A stretch of DNA of 64,000 bases from Armatimonadetes bacterium UBA1398 (lineage in GTDB: Bacteria; Armatimonadota; Zipacnadia; UBA1398): assembly GCA_002305165.1 (NCBI GenBank), contig DBQI01000035.1:33762-97761 (forward strand), in the 5' to 3' direction. Below the pieces are notes generated by a model. It was given only the letters and a program-made list of their open reading frames with translations, was not told where the DNA came from and did no database searches. The first letter of the stretch is position 1. Each line of letters opens with the position of its first letter. This document shows, piece by piece, positions 9,101 through 16,526 of the stretch. The position numbers and the translations under genes were made by a program.

Positions 9101-9602
9101 GATGAACTGCTTCGCCATCGCCATCTCCCTGGGGCTGCAGTATGGCGTGCCCCTCGATGAGTTCGTCGACGCCTTCGTCTTCACCCGGTTCGAGCCCAAC
9201 GGGATGGTTTCCGGCCACCCGAACGTGAAGCTCTCCACCTCGATCATCGACTACATCTTCCGCGATCTAGCCATCAGCTACCTAGGCCGCCACGACCTCG
9301 CCCACATCAACCCGAACGAACTCGAGGCCCCGGGCGACTACGGCGACGACGATGACGAGCCCGGCCATCTCGTGGACGATCACACGGCGTCGCTCTTCGA
9401 CATGGAGCCCTCGACCAACGGAAACGGCCGTGCGGATGGCGGCAATGGCGGCAAGGCGGCCGAGAAGCAGCGGCTGCGCGACATCGCGCGGATCAAGGGG
9501 TACGAGGGCGACGCGTGTCCTGAGTGCGGCCAGTTCACCATGGTCCGCAACGGCGCGTGCCTGAAGTGTGAGACCTGCGGCGCTACGAGCGGTTGCTCGT
9601 AG
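6162..9602 (+). CDS. nrdJ: Adenosylcobalamin-dependent (class II) ribonucleoside-diphosphate reductase
   Basis: This 1146-residue enzyme reduces ribonucleotides to deoxyribonucleotides with adenosylcobalamin as radical source. Seen in the sequence: FKYGSGTGTNFSALR near residue 200, NPCSEY at about 444-449 with the conserved cysteine, NLASLNL shortly after, and ISKTVNMP near 850, all class II reductase blocks. The C terminus has the zinc-ribbon/thiol tail CPECG (C1119, C1122) ... CLKCETCGATSGCS (C1133, C1136, C1139, C1145), which recycles the active-site disulphide in this family. The length fits the long NrdJ form. The TTG at 6162 is preceded by GAGGTG six bases upstream. Its 3' end overlaps the convergent hydrolase gene by 20 bp. 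Confidence 0.95.
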   Translation: MKFTRRFTQAGHSPYEGMDFVPRTSEIRNPDGSIVFRAESVMAPQSWSQVAVDILAQKYFRRRGVPQPDGSLGGETDARQVFDRMADCWRHWGEKHGHFDDVEDAEAFEAELCAMLAKQMAAPNSPQWFNTGLHHAYGIEGPAQGHWYADAETGEVRQSTNAYERPQPHACFIQSINDDLVNDGGIMDLWMREALVFKYGSGTGTNFSALRGEGEPLSGGGRSSGLMSFLKIGDAAAGAIKSGGTTRRAAKMVCVDMDHPDIETFIDWKSVEEQKVAALVAGSKAIAYHLRAVIRACAQGQGEEAFDVASNEALAQAVQSALAAFVPEAYIERVIEFARQGFTDIEFPEYDCEWESEAYRTVGGQNANNSVRVNGEFLRAVETDGEWALIRRTDRAVAKTVRARALMDRLCRAAWACADPGLQYDSTINEWHTCPKDGRINASNPCSEYMFLDDTACNLASLNLLAFLNPETGEIDLEDLRHAIRIWTVVLEISVTMAQFPSPSVARRSWEFRTLGLGFANLGSLLMQLGVPYDSRNGRAIAASLAAIICGEAYATSAEMASELGPFAGYERNAEHMLRVVRNHLRAAHGAPPEQYENLSILPRPLDASAAPPALVHAAREAWDRALVMGEEHGFRNAQVTVIAPTGTIGLVMDCDTTGIEPDFALVKFKKLAGGGYFKIINRSVPFALRRLGYTRDQIQEIERYCVGSATLEGAPHINRASLSEKGFGEEQLAAIESQLASAFDLTFVFNRYSLGDAFCKTVLGLSDEQLDSFDLNILAHLGFTPTQIAEASEYICGTMTMEGAPHLREDHLAVFDCASRCGRKGQRYIHYNAHLEMMAAVQPFVSGAISKTVNMPYDATVDDVRNVYMKAWKLMIKAVALYRDGSKFSQPLSAVVSRYARLRAETPESPPAAPVEVIERVVVRNVAKRRLMPARRSGYTQKARIGNQKVYLRTGDYEDGSLGEIFIDMHKEGAAFRSLMNCFAIAISLGLQYGVPLDEFVDAFVFTRFEPNGMVSGHPNVKLSTSIIDYIFRDLAISYLGRHDLAHINPNELEAPGDYGDDDDEPGHLVDDHTASLFDMEPSTNGNGRADGGNGGKAAEKQRLRDIARIKGYEGDACPECGQFTMVRNGACLKCETCGATSGCS

Positions 9603-12390
9603 CGCCGCCAGACTCCGCCTCTCCAAGCCGAACCAGTTCCAGCGGTCCGAGGCCGAACCGTATGACTTCGCCCGCCGCGCCGAAGTACCCGCCCCACCCG
9701 ATAGACAGGGATCGGATCCGGCTCGGATCGAGAGGGCCGAGTCCCTCTGAGCCGCTCATCGGCGCCATCTCGGGCCACCACACCGTCACGGTATCCCAGC
9801 CGGGCTCGCTCAAAGCACGGCTGACGGGGGTGATGTACTGGGCCCCTCCGTCCATCTCCGCGATGGCGAAGAACCGCGGCGACGAGCCCGCCTGCCCCTC
9901 GGGCACATAGAGGGGGATCCGCACCCCGGCCCAGTCCCCCAGAGCTGCGGCGGGCACAGGGCTGCCCAGGAAGCACCAACTGTCTACGCCCGTCTCTCCG
10001 ATCTCCGCCCGAACCAGTGTCGCCTCCACCCCCTCCAACACCTCGGTCGCCGTCGATGCCGTCACGTGCCGTCCGCAGCCCGGGCCCGTCCGCGCCTGGT
10101 CGCCCACCGTCTCAGACCACGGCGCCGTCATCAGGGCGAGGGACCCTGCCGTGGGCGCGGGACCCGCCAAAGGCAGCGCCTCGGTGACCGTGATGGCACG
10201 GGCGCCATAGGGCGGAAGGGACAGCTCCACGGTCAGCGGCCCCTCGCTCGTCGCGACGCTCTGAGTGGCACCCGTCTCGGGCGCCATCACCCGCGCCTCG
10301 CCGGCCGCCGCTAGGGTGACCCGGCCCTGGATCGCCTCGCCCGAGCTGTTCACGACGAAGTAGAGCTCCCTGCCCGCCTTGCGCCGATGGGTCACGCGCA
10401 GCGCCTCCAGGCCCTCGGACACCTCTACATCCCGCGCCACCGCGCCATCGAACAGCCTCGGCGCCAGCGGCAATAGGTCCCTCCCGACGAAGACGCAGCC
10501 GCCCCCCGCTGGACCCGGTCGCACCACGTACGAGTCCCCCCGCACCCCACCCACGTCGAAGCCCTCGCCCAGCAGCCTCGCCAACGCCTCCCGGCAGCGC
10601 GGATCATCGCGCCGTTCCAAGCTGTCTGTGGGCAGTGCCCCTACGAGAACAACCATCCCCCCCGACTCCACGAACTCCACCAGCCGCTCCAAGGCCTCGA
10701 CGCGCAGCGTGGAAGTCAGCGGCAGCACGACGGACCGTAGACCCATCGCTCCGCACCGCAGCACTCCCGACTCGACGCGCCCTTCCGCGATGGCTCGGCT
10801 ATCGATCACCTCGAAGTCACGCTGGCTCTCGAACAGGCCCGCCTGCACCCGTTGCCAGGCGTCGTTGATCTCCCGCACCCCCTGGGAGCTTGTCGCTCCG
10901 TGGTTGGCCGGGGTGAAGGCCGCCCACGCGCTCTCCACGGGGTAGAGCACTCCCGTGTCCGCCACCGGCTCCGTCGCCCGCAGCAGCAGCTCGCAGCGCG
11001 CCACCCAGTCGCTGAGGTCCCGCAGGTCCTGGTCCGTTAGCCCCGCGTAGGAGTAGTAGGAGGTGATCGTCGTTACCCCCGTCACGAACTGCAGCCCGCA
11101 GGTGCCCCGGATCTGGTCCGCGGTCACCTGGATTGCCGGTCGCGTGTCCCCCTCCGGGCGGTAGCGCTGCACGTGGTCCGAGGTCTCGCTCATCACGACC
11201 GGCGCGCCCTTGAGGTGGGCGATGGAACCAAGCAGCTTGGACGTCCGCCATGGCGCCTGTTCGGGTACCGACGTCAGGCAGTCGATGCTCGGGTAGTTCA
11301 GCAGCTCGGCGCAACGGTAGAAGTCCCCGTAGTTGATGACATGCTCGTCCAAGTTCTCCTCCATGAGGAGATGCCCGCCCGAGGGCAGCCCGTGGCCGGC
11401 GCACCAATCGGCGATCTGCCCGAAGAACCCCGTCGCCACCAACTCGCCCACATGGTCCCAGTAGTCGCACCGCGCACGATGGCCTAGGTCGCCCCCGTCG
11501 GCCACCAGGGCGGGCAACAGCGGAATCAAGTCATACCCCTTCGCCCCACGGAAGCTCTCTGGGAAGCCCGTCCACCACGGGACGGCCGGGTACGGTTGGC
11601 GGCTGAAGAAGAGCGCCATGAGCGACGGCTCGTCGGTGAAGGTGGACTCGAACACGGCGCCCAGATCCTCGATCCGCTGGGCGTACTGCTCGTGGTTCAC
11701 CTCGATGTAAACCCGCGTCGCCTCGGGGTCCAGGAGGTTGATGTACGCCTGCTTCATGAACACGTTGGCCGTCGAGTGGGTGCCCTCGTAGAGCTCGGCG
11801 CGCACGAAGACGAACACCTCCCACTCTCCCGCCGGCGGCTCCCATGTCAGCAGGTCGCCCGACACCGCCTCGGTGAGTTCCACGGCTCGCTCGAGATCGA
11901 TGCCCTCGGGTCCAAGGGGGCATGCCACGGCGAACACAACCTCGCCCGGTGGCACCGGCGCCTCGATCGCTTCTCCCGAGCCCGCCGCACGGCTGATGTA
12001 GAGCCCCTCCGCGCGGCCCTCGGGATAGGCCTCCAGGGTCAGGCCGCCGGCCCCGCCGCTGGGGTAGCCCTTCTCGTCGTAGAGCCACAGCCGCATCCCG
12101 CGCTCCCGCGCCAGGGAGATCCCGTGGAGGAACCCCTCCCAGTTCTCCTCGCTCCGCATGTAGTCATCGAAGTGGACGTTGCACGCGATGCCGCCGAAGC
12201 CTTGGTCCGCGAGCGACTGCACGAGAGCCTCACGCTGGGCGGCGTCCTTCGGGAAGTTGTGGATGATCTTCAGGATTCCCGAGCCGCTCGAGGGCTCCGA
12301 GAACTCCCGCTCAAGCTCCTCCCAATCCTGGGCCAAGGCCGCACCGGCCAGAAGCGCGCACATGCACAGGCCAAGCAACAGGTCGCTCAT
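9583..12390 (-). CDS. Secreted glycoside hydrolase, GH106-like (possible alpha-L-rhamnosidase)
   Basis: A 935-residue secreted protein with a signal peptide (residues 1-20, ending AGAALA). The N-terminal half reads as a TIM-barrel glycosidase: LYDEKGYPSGGAGG at about 103-116 and a carboxylate motif FTDEPS at 251-256 resemble a group of proteins annotated as GH106-like glycosyl hydrolases. The C-terminal third is beta-rich and probably carbohydrate-binding. From memory of the family only, alpha-L-rhamnosidase is the best guess; activity on another sugar is quite possible. It would fit the rhamnose-type importer 4 kb upstream. ATG at 12390 has an AGGAAGGAGA site. It is followed (upstream in minus direction) closely by the oxidoreductase gene, 22 bp away. 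Confidence 0.6.
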   Translation of the reverse strand: MSDLLLGLCMCALLAGAALAQDWEELEREFSEPSSGSGILKIIHNFPKDAAQREALVQSLADQGFGGIACNVHFDDYMRSEENWEGFLHGISLARERGMRLWLYDEKGYPSGGAGGLTLEAYPEGRAEGLYISRAAGSGEAIEAPVPPGEVVFAVACPLGPEGIDLERAVELTEAVSGDLLTWEPPAGEWEVFVFVRAELYEGTHSTANVFMKQAYINLLDPEATRVYIEVNHEQYAQRIEDLGAVFESTFTDEPSLMALFFSRQPYPAVPWWTGFPESFRGAKGYDLIPLLPALVADGGDLGHRARCDYWDHVGELVATGFFGQIADWCAGHGLPSGGHLLMEENLDEHVINYGDFYRCAELLNYPSIDCLTSVPEQAPWRTSKLLGSIAHLKGAPVVMSETSDHVQRYRPEGDTRPAIQVTADQIRGTCGLQFVTGVTTITSYYSYAGLTDQDLRDLSDWVARCELLLRATEPVADTGVLYPVESAWAAFTPANHGATSSQGVREINDAWQRVQAGLFESQRDFEVIDSRAIAEGRVESGVLRCGAMGLRSVVLPLTSTLRVEALERLVEFVESGGMVVLVGALPTDSLERRDDPRCREALARLLGEGFDVGGVRGDSYVVRPGPAGGGCVFVGRDLLPLAPRLFDGAVARDVEVSEGLEALRVTHRRKAGRELYFVVNSSGEAIQGRVTLAAAGEARVMAPETGATQSVATSEGPLTVELSLPPYGARAITVTEALPLAGPAPTAGSLALMTAPWSETVGDQARTGPGCGRHVTASTATEVLEGVEATLVRAEIGETGVDSWCFLGSPVPAAALGDWAGVRIPLYVPEGQAGSSPRFFAIAEMDGGAQYITPVSRALSEPGWDTVTVWWPEMAPMSGSEGLGPLDPSRIRSLSIGWGGYFGAAGEVIRFGLGPLELVRLGEAESGGATSNRS

Positions 12391-12412
12391 GGATCGCGTC
12401 TCCTTCCTGTCC

Positions 12413-13489
12413 TCACGAGCACGCCGCGCGCGCTCGCGCCAGCAGCTCCTGTGGGTTCACTGGCTGCCCCGTTCGACTGCTCTCGATGCAGGCGAACACC
12501 AGAGCGACGGATTGCAGGTTCGCTTCGACGTGAGTCTCCATGGGCTCGCCGCCCCGAAGCCATTGCGCGAACTGCTCGACGAGCCAAGCGTTCGCCCACT
12601 TCGGCTGCTCCAGAAGCGGCACCCGCTCCCCCCGGCCTTCCCGCATGACTCGCCCCGAGGGGTTGGCGTCGAAGTCGAAGCGCTCGACCTCCCGATGATC
12701 CAGGATCAGCGTCGCGCTCTCCATCTCCGCCCGGATGTACTCCTGCGTCCAGCAGTTGAGGCCGACGGCATTCGTCTTCGTGCCCTCGTAAGTGGCCTTC
12801 ACGCCGTTCGCGAACCCCATGAGCACTAGGCCCTGGCTGTCGCCCTTGTACTCACCCCAGGCGGGGTTCCAGGTGTGGGCGTAGACGCTCGTGCAGAGGT
12901 CGCCCGCGAGATCGGCGATGATGTCCAGATGGTGCACCGCGCCCTCCACCATCAGCGTGTCGGGGATATCGTGCCGGAAGGCGCCCCACGACGCGTAGCG
13001 CCGGCACTCGCAGCCGAACCGCAGCACCAGGTAGTCCAGGGCGCCGTAGCGGCCCGAGCGCATGGCCGCCCGAAGGGTCGTCTTGTCCTGGTCGAACCGG
13101 TGGCTCATCGTGACGCCCATCTTGAGGCCCGCCGCCTGCACCTTGTGCGCGATGCGGACGGAGCCCTCCAGCGTGTCCGCGATGGGCTTCTCGGAGAGGA
13201 TGTGGAGGCCTCGTGCCACCGCCAGGTCCACCAGCTCCTCGTGATGGCTCGGCGGCACCACGATGGCGCAGAAGTCCGCGTCGTTCTCAGCGATCGCTCG
13301 CGCGGGATCGGTGTAGCAGCGCGACGCGTCCAGGCCCAGGTGCCGCTGGGCATTCGCGAGCGCTTCGGGATTCACGTCGGCGGCGGCCACGACCTCGATG
13401 AAGCCGTCCTCCACATTGGGGGGAAGGAATCGCTCGCACCAGCAGCCACCCCAGCCGCCGGTGCCCAACTGGATCATCTTGAGAGCCAT
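12413..13489 (-). CDS. Gfo/Idh/MocA-family NAD(P)-dependent oxidoreductase
   Basis: A 358-residue protein with an N-terminal Rossmann nucleotide-binding motif (GTGGWGG, residues 9-15) and the hallmark SEKPIA (EKP at 100-102), followed by the family's C-terminal alpha/beta domain. Members oxidise or epimerise sugars, inositols or their derivatives; the substrate here cannot be read from sequence. The ATG at 13489 has a good GGAGG site. It lies in a minus-strand run phosphotriesterase-like / oxidoreductase / GH106-like hydrolase, which suggests a sugar catabolic operon. Confidence 0.9.
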   Translation of the reverse strand: MALKMIQLGTGGWGGCWCERFLPPNVEDGFIEVVAAADVNPEALANAQRHLGLDASRCYTDPARAIAENDADFCAIVVPPSHHEELVDLAVARGLHILSEKPIADTLEGSVRIAHKVQAAGLKMGVTMSHRFDQDKTTLRAAMRSGRYGALDYLVLRFGCECRRYASWGAFRHDIPDTLMVEGAVHHLDIIADLAGDLCTSVYAHTWNPAWGEYKGDSQGLVLMGFANGVKATYEGTKTNAVGLNCWTQEYIRAEMESATLILDHREVERFDFDANPSGRVMREGRGERVPLLEQPKWANAWLVEQFAQWLRGGEPMETHVEANLQSVALVFACIESSRTGQPVNPQELLARARAACS

Positions 13490-13549
13490 GGCGAGACCTC
13501 CTCGGAAATGTCCCCGGAGGGTTCGCCACGGCGGGATAGCGGACCTGGG

Positions 13550-14530
13550 CTAACCCTCCGGTGGCTGGATGGCCAGCAGACGCGCGGGGTTGGCGATCAG
13601 GAGCCCCTCGACTTGCTCCTCGGTCACCCCCGCCACCCGGAGCAATGGCGGAAACTCCCGCGGCAGCCAGCTCCAGGGCGTCACCTGCCCGCCGCCGGGC
13701 TCGCCCACCTGGTACCAGCCGGCGTCCTGGCTGATGAGGAGTTGGTCCGGCCAGCGGGCCAAGGCGTCACAGACCAGCTCCACCTTGGCCTCCGCGTTCT
13801 CGGCCCGTATGCCATCATAGGAGAGCCACGCCCCACGGGCGGCGAGGCGGCCGTGGAGATCCAGGTCGGGCGTCGCGTCCGCATGCACGACCACGAGGCG
13901 CGAGCCGGGCAGCCCGACCTCGGCGAGGATGTCCAACTGCTCCAGCGCCGTCGCCGCAGTGGTCGTGTGGGAGTGGATCCGTAATCCCGTCGCCCGCGAG
14001 GTCAGGGCCGCCGCCCGCACGATCTTCGCCTGTACCTCGGAGAGCTCCCCCTCGTTCACCGCGATCTTGATGAACCCGGGCTTGATGCCTGTGCCACCGA
14101 TGCCCCCGCGCGCTTCCTCAATCCACAGTGCCGCGAGCTCCTCCGCCGTCGCCTCGTGCGCCCAATGCGGCAGGTAGGGGTCCCTGTAGAAGCCCGTGTT
14201 CGTGATGAGCAGCACTCCGGAGGCCTCGCTGAGCCGACGGAGCAGCGCTGGATCGCGCCCCAGCCACTCCGGCGTGCATTCCACCAAGGTGTCGATGCCG
14301 GCCGCCTTGAGGTCGACGAGGTGAGGCAGCATGGCCGCGAAGGCCTCGCCCGCGTCGTAGCGTTCCGGGCTCACCTGGTCGGCTCCGACGAAGTCGACGA
14401 GCACATGCTCGTGGGTGAGCACTCGGCCCAACTCGCTCGTGGCAACGGTCCCTGTCACCGTCTCGACCCGGCCGTCCGGTCCGACAAGAGCCAGGAGCAC
14501 CCCCGTTCCCAGTGCGAGGGCGATGTCCAC
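13550..14530 (-). CDS. Phosphotriesterase-family metal-dependent hydrolase (probable lactonase)
   Basis: A 326-residue amidohydrolase-superfamily protein of the phosphotriesterase (PTE) type. The metal ligands line up: HEH at 40-42, the likely carbamylated lysine in GFIKIAVNE (K155), histidines at 188 (IHSH) and 216 (HAD), and an aspartate in SQDAGW (D269). Natural members are mostly lactonases, so sugar-lactone hydrolysis next to the dehydrogenase-type oxidoreductase is a sensible inference. The GTG at 14530 has a GGAGGA site 7 bases upstream; longer in-frame versions run into the rhomboid gene. A short hydrophobic N terminus (residues 4-16) could be a weak signal peptide. Confidence 0.85.
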   Translation of the reverse strand: MDIALALGTGVLLALVGPDGRVETVTGTVATSELGRVLTHEHVLVDFVGADQVSPERYDAGEAFAAMLPHLVDLKAAGIDTLVECTPEWLGRDPALLRRLSEASGVLLITNTGFYRDPYLPHWAHEATAEELAALWIEEARGGIGGTGIKPGFIKIAVNEGELSEVQAKIVRAAALTSRATGLRIHSHTTTAATALEQLDILAEVGLPGSRLVVVHADATPDLDLHGRLAARGAWLSYDGIRAENAEAKVELVCDALARWPDQLLISQDAGWYQVGEPGGGQVTPWSWLPREFPPLLRVAGVTEEQVEGLLIANPARLLAIQPPEG

Positions 14531-14562
14531 TGCGTCGTCCTCCGATCGCTGGCGCGGCGAGC

Positions 14563-15279
14563 TCAGTCCGTGATGTCGCGCATGAGCTCCTCGAATCGGT
14601 TGTCGCCGCTCTTTGGCACAAGGCGCATACGCATCCGCCGGCCGCTTCGAGGCGGCAAGGGCGGGCGCCGGCGAGACCGCCGCTCGGTGAAGGTCCACCA
14701 CAGGACGCCACCGAGGATGCCGCCCAGGTGGGCCTGGTGGGCGACATTGCCCTCGCCCAGCCACAGCATGTAGACAGACGCCGCCACCAGGATGAGCATG
14801 AGCCACTTCACCTTGATAGGCACCAGGCCCCACACGAGGAGATACTCATCGGGCCACAGCAGCGCCCACATCGCGTAAACGCCATAGATGGAGCCCGAGG
14901 CCCCCAGCACCCAGATCTGGGGCGTCCCCGCGAGCAGCACCCAGACGCAGAAGACGATTCCCGCGATGAGCCCGCTGAGAGCGTAGAAGGCTATGAAGGC
15001 CCTCGTCCCCATCCGCCCCTCGAGCCTCGGCCCGAGGAAGTAGAGGACCAGCATGTTGAAGAACAGGTGCGAGAAGTTGGCGTGGAGCAATCCAAAGGTC
15101 AACAGGGACCACACGCGCCCCGTGATTAGGGAACCCACGCTCAGGGCAAGATTCCCTAGGAGGACCGGGCCGAGCGGTGTGTTCTGTAAGATGAAGATGG
15201 CGGTGCAGGCCACTATGATAGTGAGCACCGCGGGGGAGATCCCCGGCATCGCGACGCGGGTCCGTTGGGTGAAGGCCAA
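14563..15279 (-). CDS. Rhomboid-family intramembrane serine protease
   Basis: A 238-residue membrane protein with about six hydrophobic spans. It has the rhomboid hallmarks: FSHLFFNM (about 69-76), GASGS with the catalytic serine near 128, and AHQAHLGG with the catalytic histidine near 184. It cleaves membrane proteins within the bilayer; the substrate is unknown. The C-terminal tail (from about 195) is very arginine/proline rich and probably cytoplasmic. The start is TTG at 15279 with an AAGGAG site. The gene is divergent from the membrane TPR gene at 15356 and lies 32 bp upstream of the phosphotriesterase-like gene. Confidence 0.9.
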   Translation of the reverse strand: MAFTQRTRVAMPGISPAVLTIIVACTAIFILQNTPLGPVLLGNLALSVGSLITGRVWSLLTFGLLHANFSHLFFNMLVLYFLGPRLEGRMGTRAFIAFYALSGLIAGIVFCVWVLLAGTPQIWVLGASGSIYGVYAMWALLWPDEYLLVWGLVPIKVKWLMLILVAASVYMLWLGEGNVAHQAHLGGILGGVLWWTFTERRSRRRPPLPPRSGRRMRMRLVPKSGDNRFEELMRDITD

Positions 15280-15355
15280 GGCGGTACTCCTTCGGGGATC
15301 AGGCTCCCTAGGATTCTAGTCGCGGCCTCTGACACGGGTCAAGGAAGGGCGAGCC

Positions 15356-16516
15356 ATGTCGGCGCGAGAGCGATCCAAGCCGATGCCGCGAGCCGGCGAC
15401 CAGCTGCTGCTCGCCGTTCTGGCCGGCGTCATTGGTCTCGCCCTGCTGGACCAGGCTCTCGAAGCCGCCGACTCGCCCGACGCCCCCTCGTGGCTCACCG
15501 TCGCGATGATCCCCACCGCTCTTCTCTGGGGCATTGCCGGCTACCGCATCGGGCCCCACATGCGATGGGCCGCCCTCCTCTCAGTCACCGCCTACGGCGT
15601 CGTCGTGACCCTCGCCGCGGGGCGCGAGCAGGTCCCCCGCATAGAGGTCCTCGCCCTGGCGCCCATAGCCGTCAGCGCCGCCCACGCCGGATGGATCATC
15701 GAGAGTGTCCGGCGGAAGCTCCGAGCCCGAGCTTTGGTGGCCGCTGCCCTCAGCGACCGAGGCCCCGGCGACCTCCGACCCGGGCCTGAGGACCTGCGGG
15801 TGCTGGGCCTCGATGAGGGGCTACTCGCCGAGGCGGGCGTCCTCAGCACTCTCCTCGAGATCCACGCGGCGAGAGAGCGGCAGAACTGGGTCTACCTCGT
15901 GGGGGGCGGCCTCGTCCTTATCGCCCTCGGGGTGACCGCCCAGGTGCGTCACCTCGTTACCGCCGGCCTATCCGTCCTCGGCATCGCCGCCGCCATGGGT
16001 GTGGGCCGCTCCCTGGGCGTCGGAAAGGGCTACAGCGCCTACGATCTGCTCGTCTCGGGCCGCTTCGAGCGCGCCTGCACTGAGTTCACGCGCCTCCTCA
16101 CCCAGGTTCCCGCCGATAGTCTCGCTCGCATGGGCCTGGCCGCCAGCAAGCTCCGGGTGGGCGAGTATGAGCGTGCCGCCACCGAGTTCCTTACCGCCCG
16201 CATCGCCGGCGTGGGCGAACTCCCCCTCTCCCTGCTCCTCGCCACAGAACGGGAGCTGGGCATCGCCCTCCGCAACGCTGGAAGCCGCAAGCAGCTCGAG
16301 CAGTCCGTACGCTCCTTCGAGCGGGTCTTGAGCGTCTTCCCCGAGCACCCCGACACCTGGCGGGATCTCGGCCTGGCCCTGGAGAGCCTCGGCGAGGCCC
16401 GCGGCGCCGCTCAGGCCCTTCGCCGGGCCATCTCCAATGGCTCTCGCGCCGCGGGGGACGATCTGCGGCGCGTCGAGGAGTCCGGCCGCGCCCAGCCTAA
16501 GGCGCCGCCTCCGTAG
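15356..16516 (+). CDS. Membrane protein with C-terminal TPR-like repeats
   Basis: A 386-residue protein of unknown function. It has four hydrophobic segments (about 17-32, 45-62, 70-87, 98-115), a soluble region, two more spans (about 179-195 and 201-217), and then a cytoplasmic helical region with TPR-like repeats (about 230-375; note SGRFERACTEF, VGEYERAATEF and WRDLGLALESLGEA). The last residues are proline rich. TPR regions scaffold protein partners; none can be named here. It is divergent from the rhomboid protease, with a 76-bp shared promoter region, which hints at a common membrane role but does not prove it. Confidence 0.8.
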   Translation: MSARERSKPMPRAGDQLLLAVLAGVIGLALLDQALEAADSPDAPSWLTVAMIPTALLWGIAGYRIGPHMRWAALLSVTAYGVVVTLAAGREQVPRIEVLALAPIAVSAAHAGWIIESVRRKLRARALVAAALSDRGPGDLRPGPEDLRVLGLDEGLLAEAGVLSTLLEIHAARERQNWVYLVGGGLVLIALGVTAQVRHLVTAGLSVLGIAAAMGVGRSLGVGKGYSAYDLLVSGRFERACTEFTRLLTQVPADSLARMGLAASKLRVGEYERAATEFLTARIAGVGELPLSLLLATERELGIALRNAGSRKQLEQSVRSFERVLSVFPEHPDTWRDLGLALESLGEARGAAQALRRAISNGSRAAGDDLRRVEESGRAQPKAPPP

Positions 16517-16526
16517 TACTTGATGT

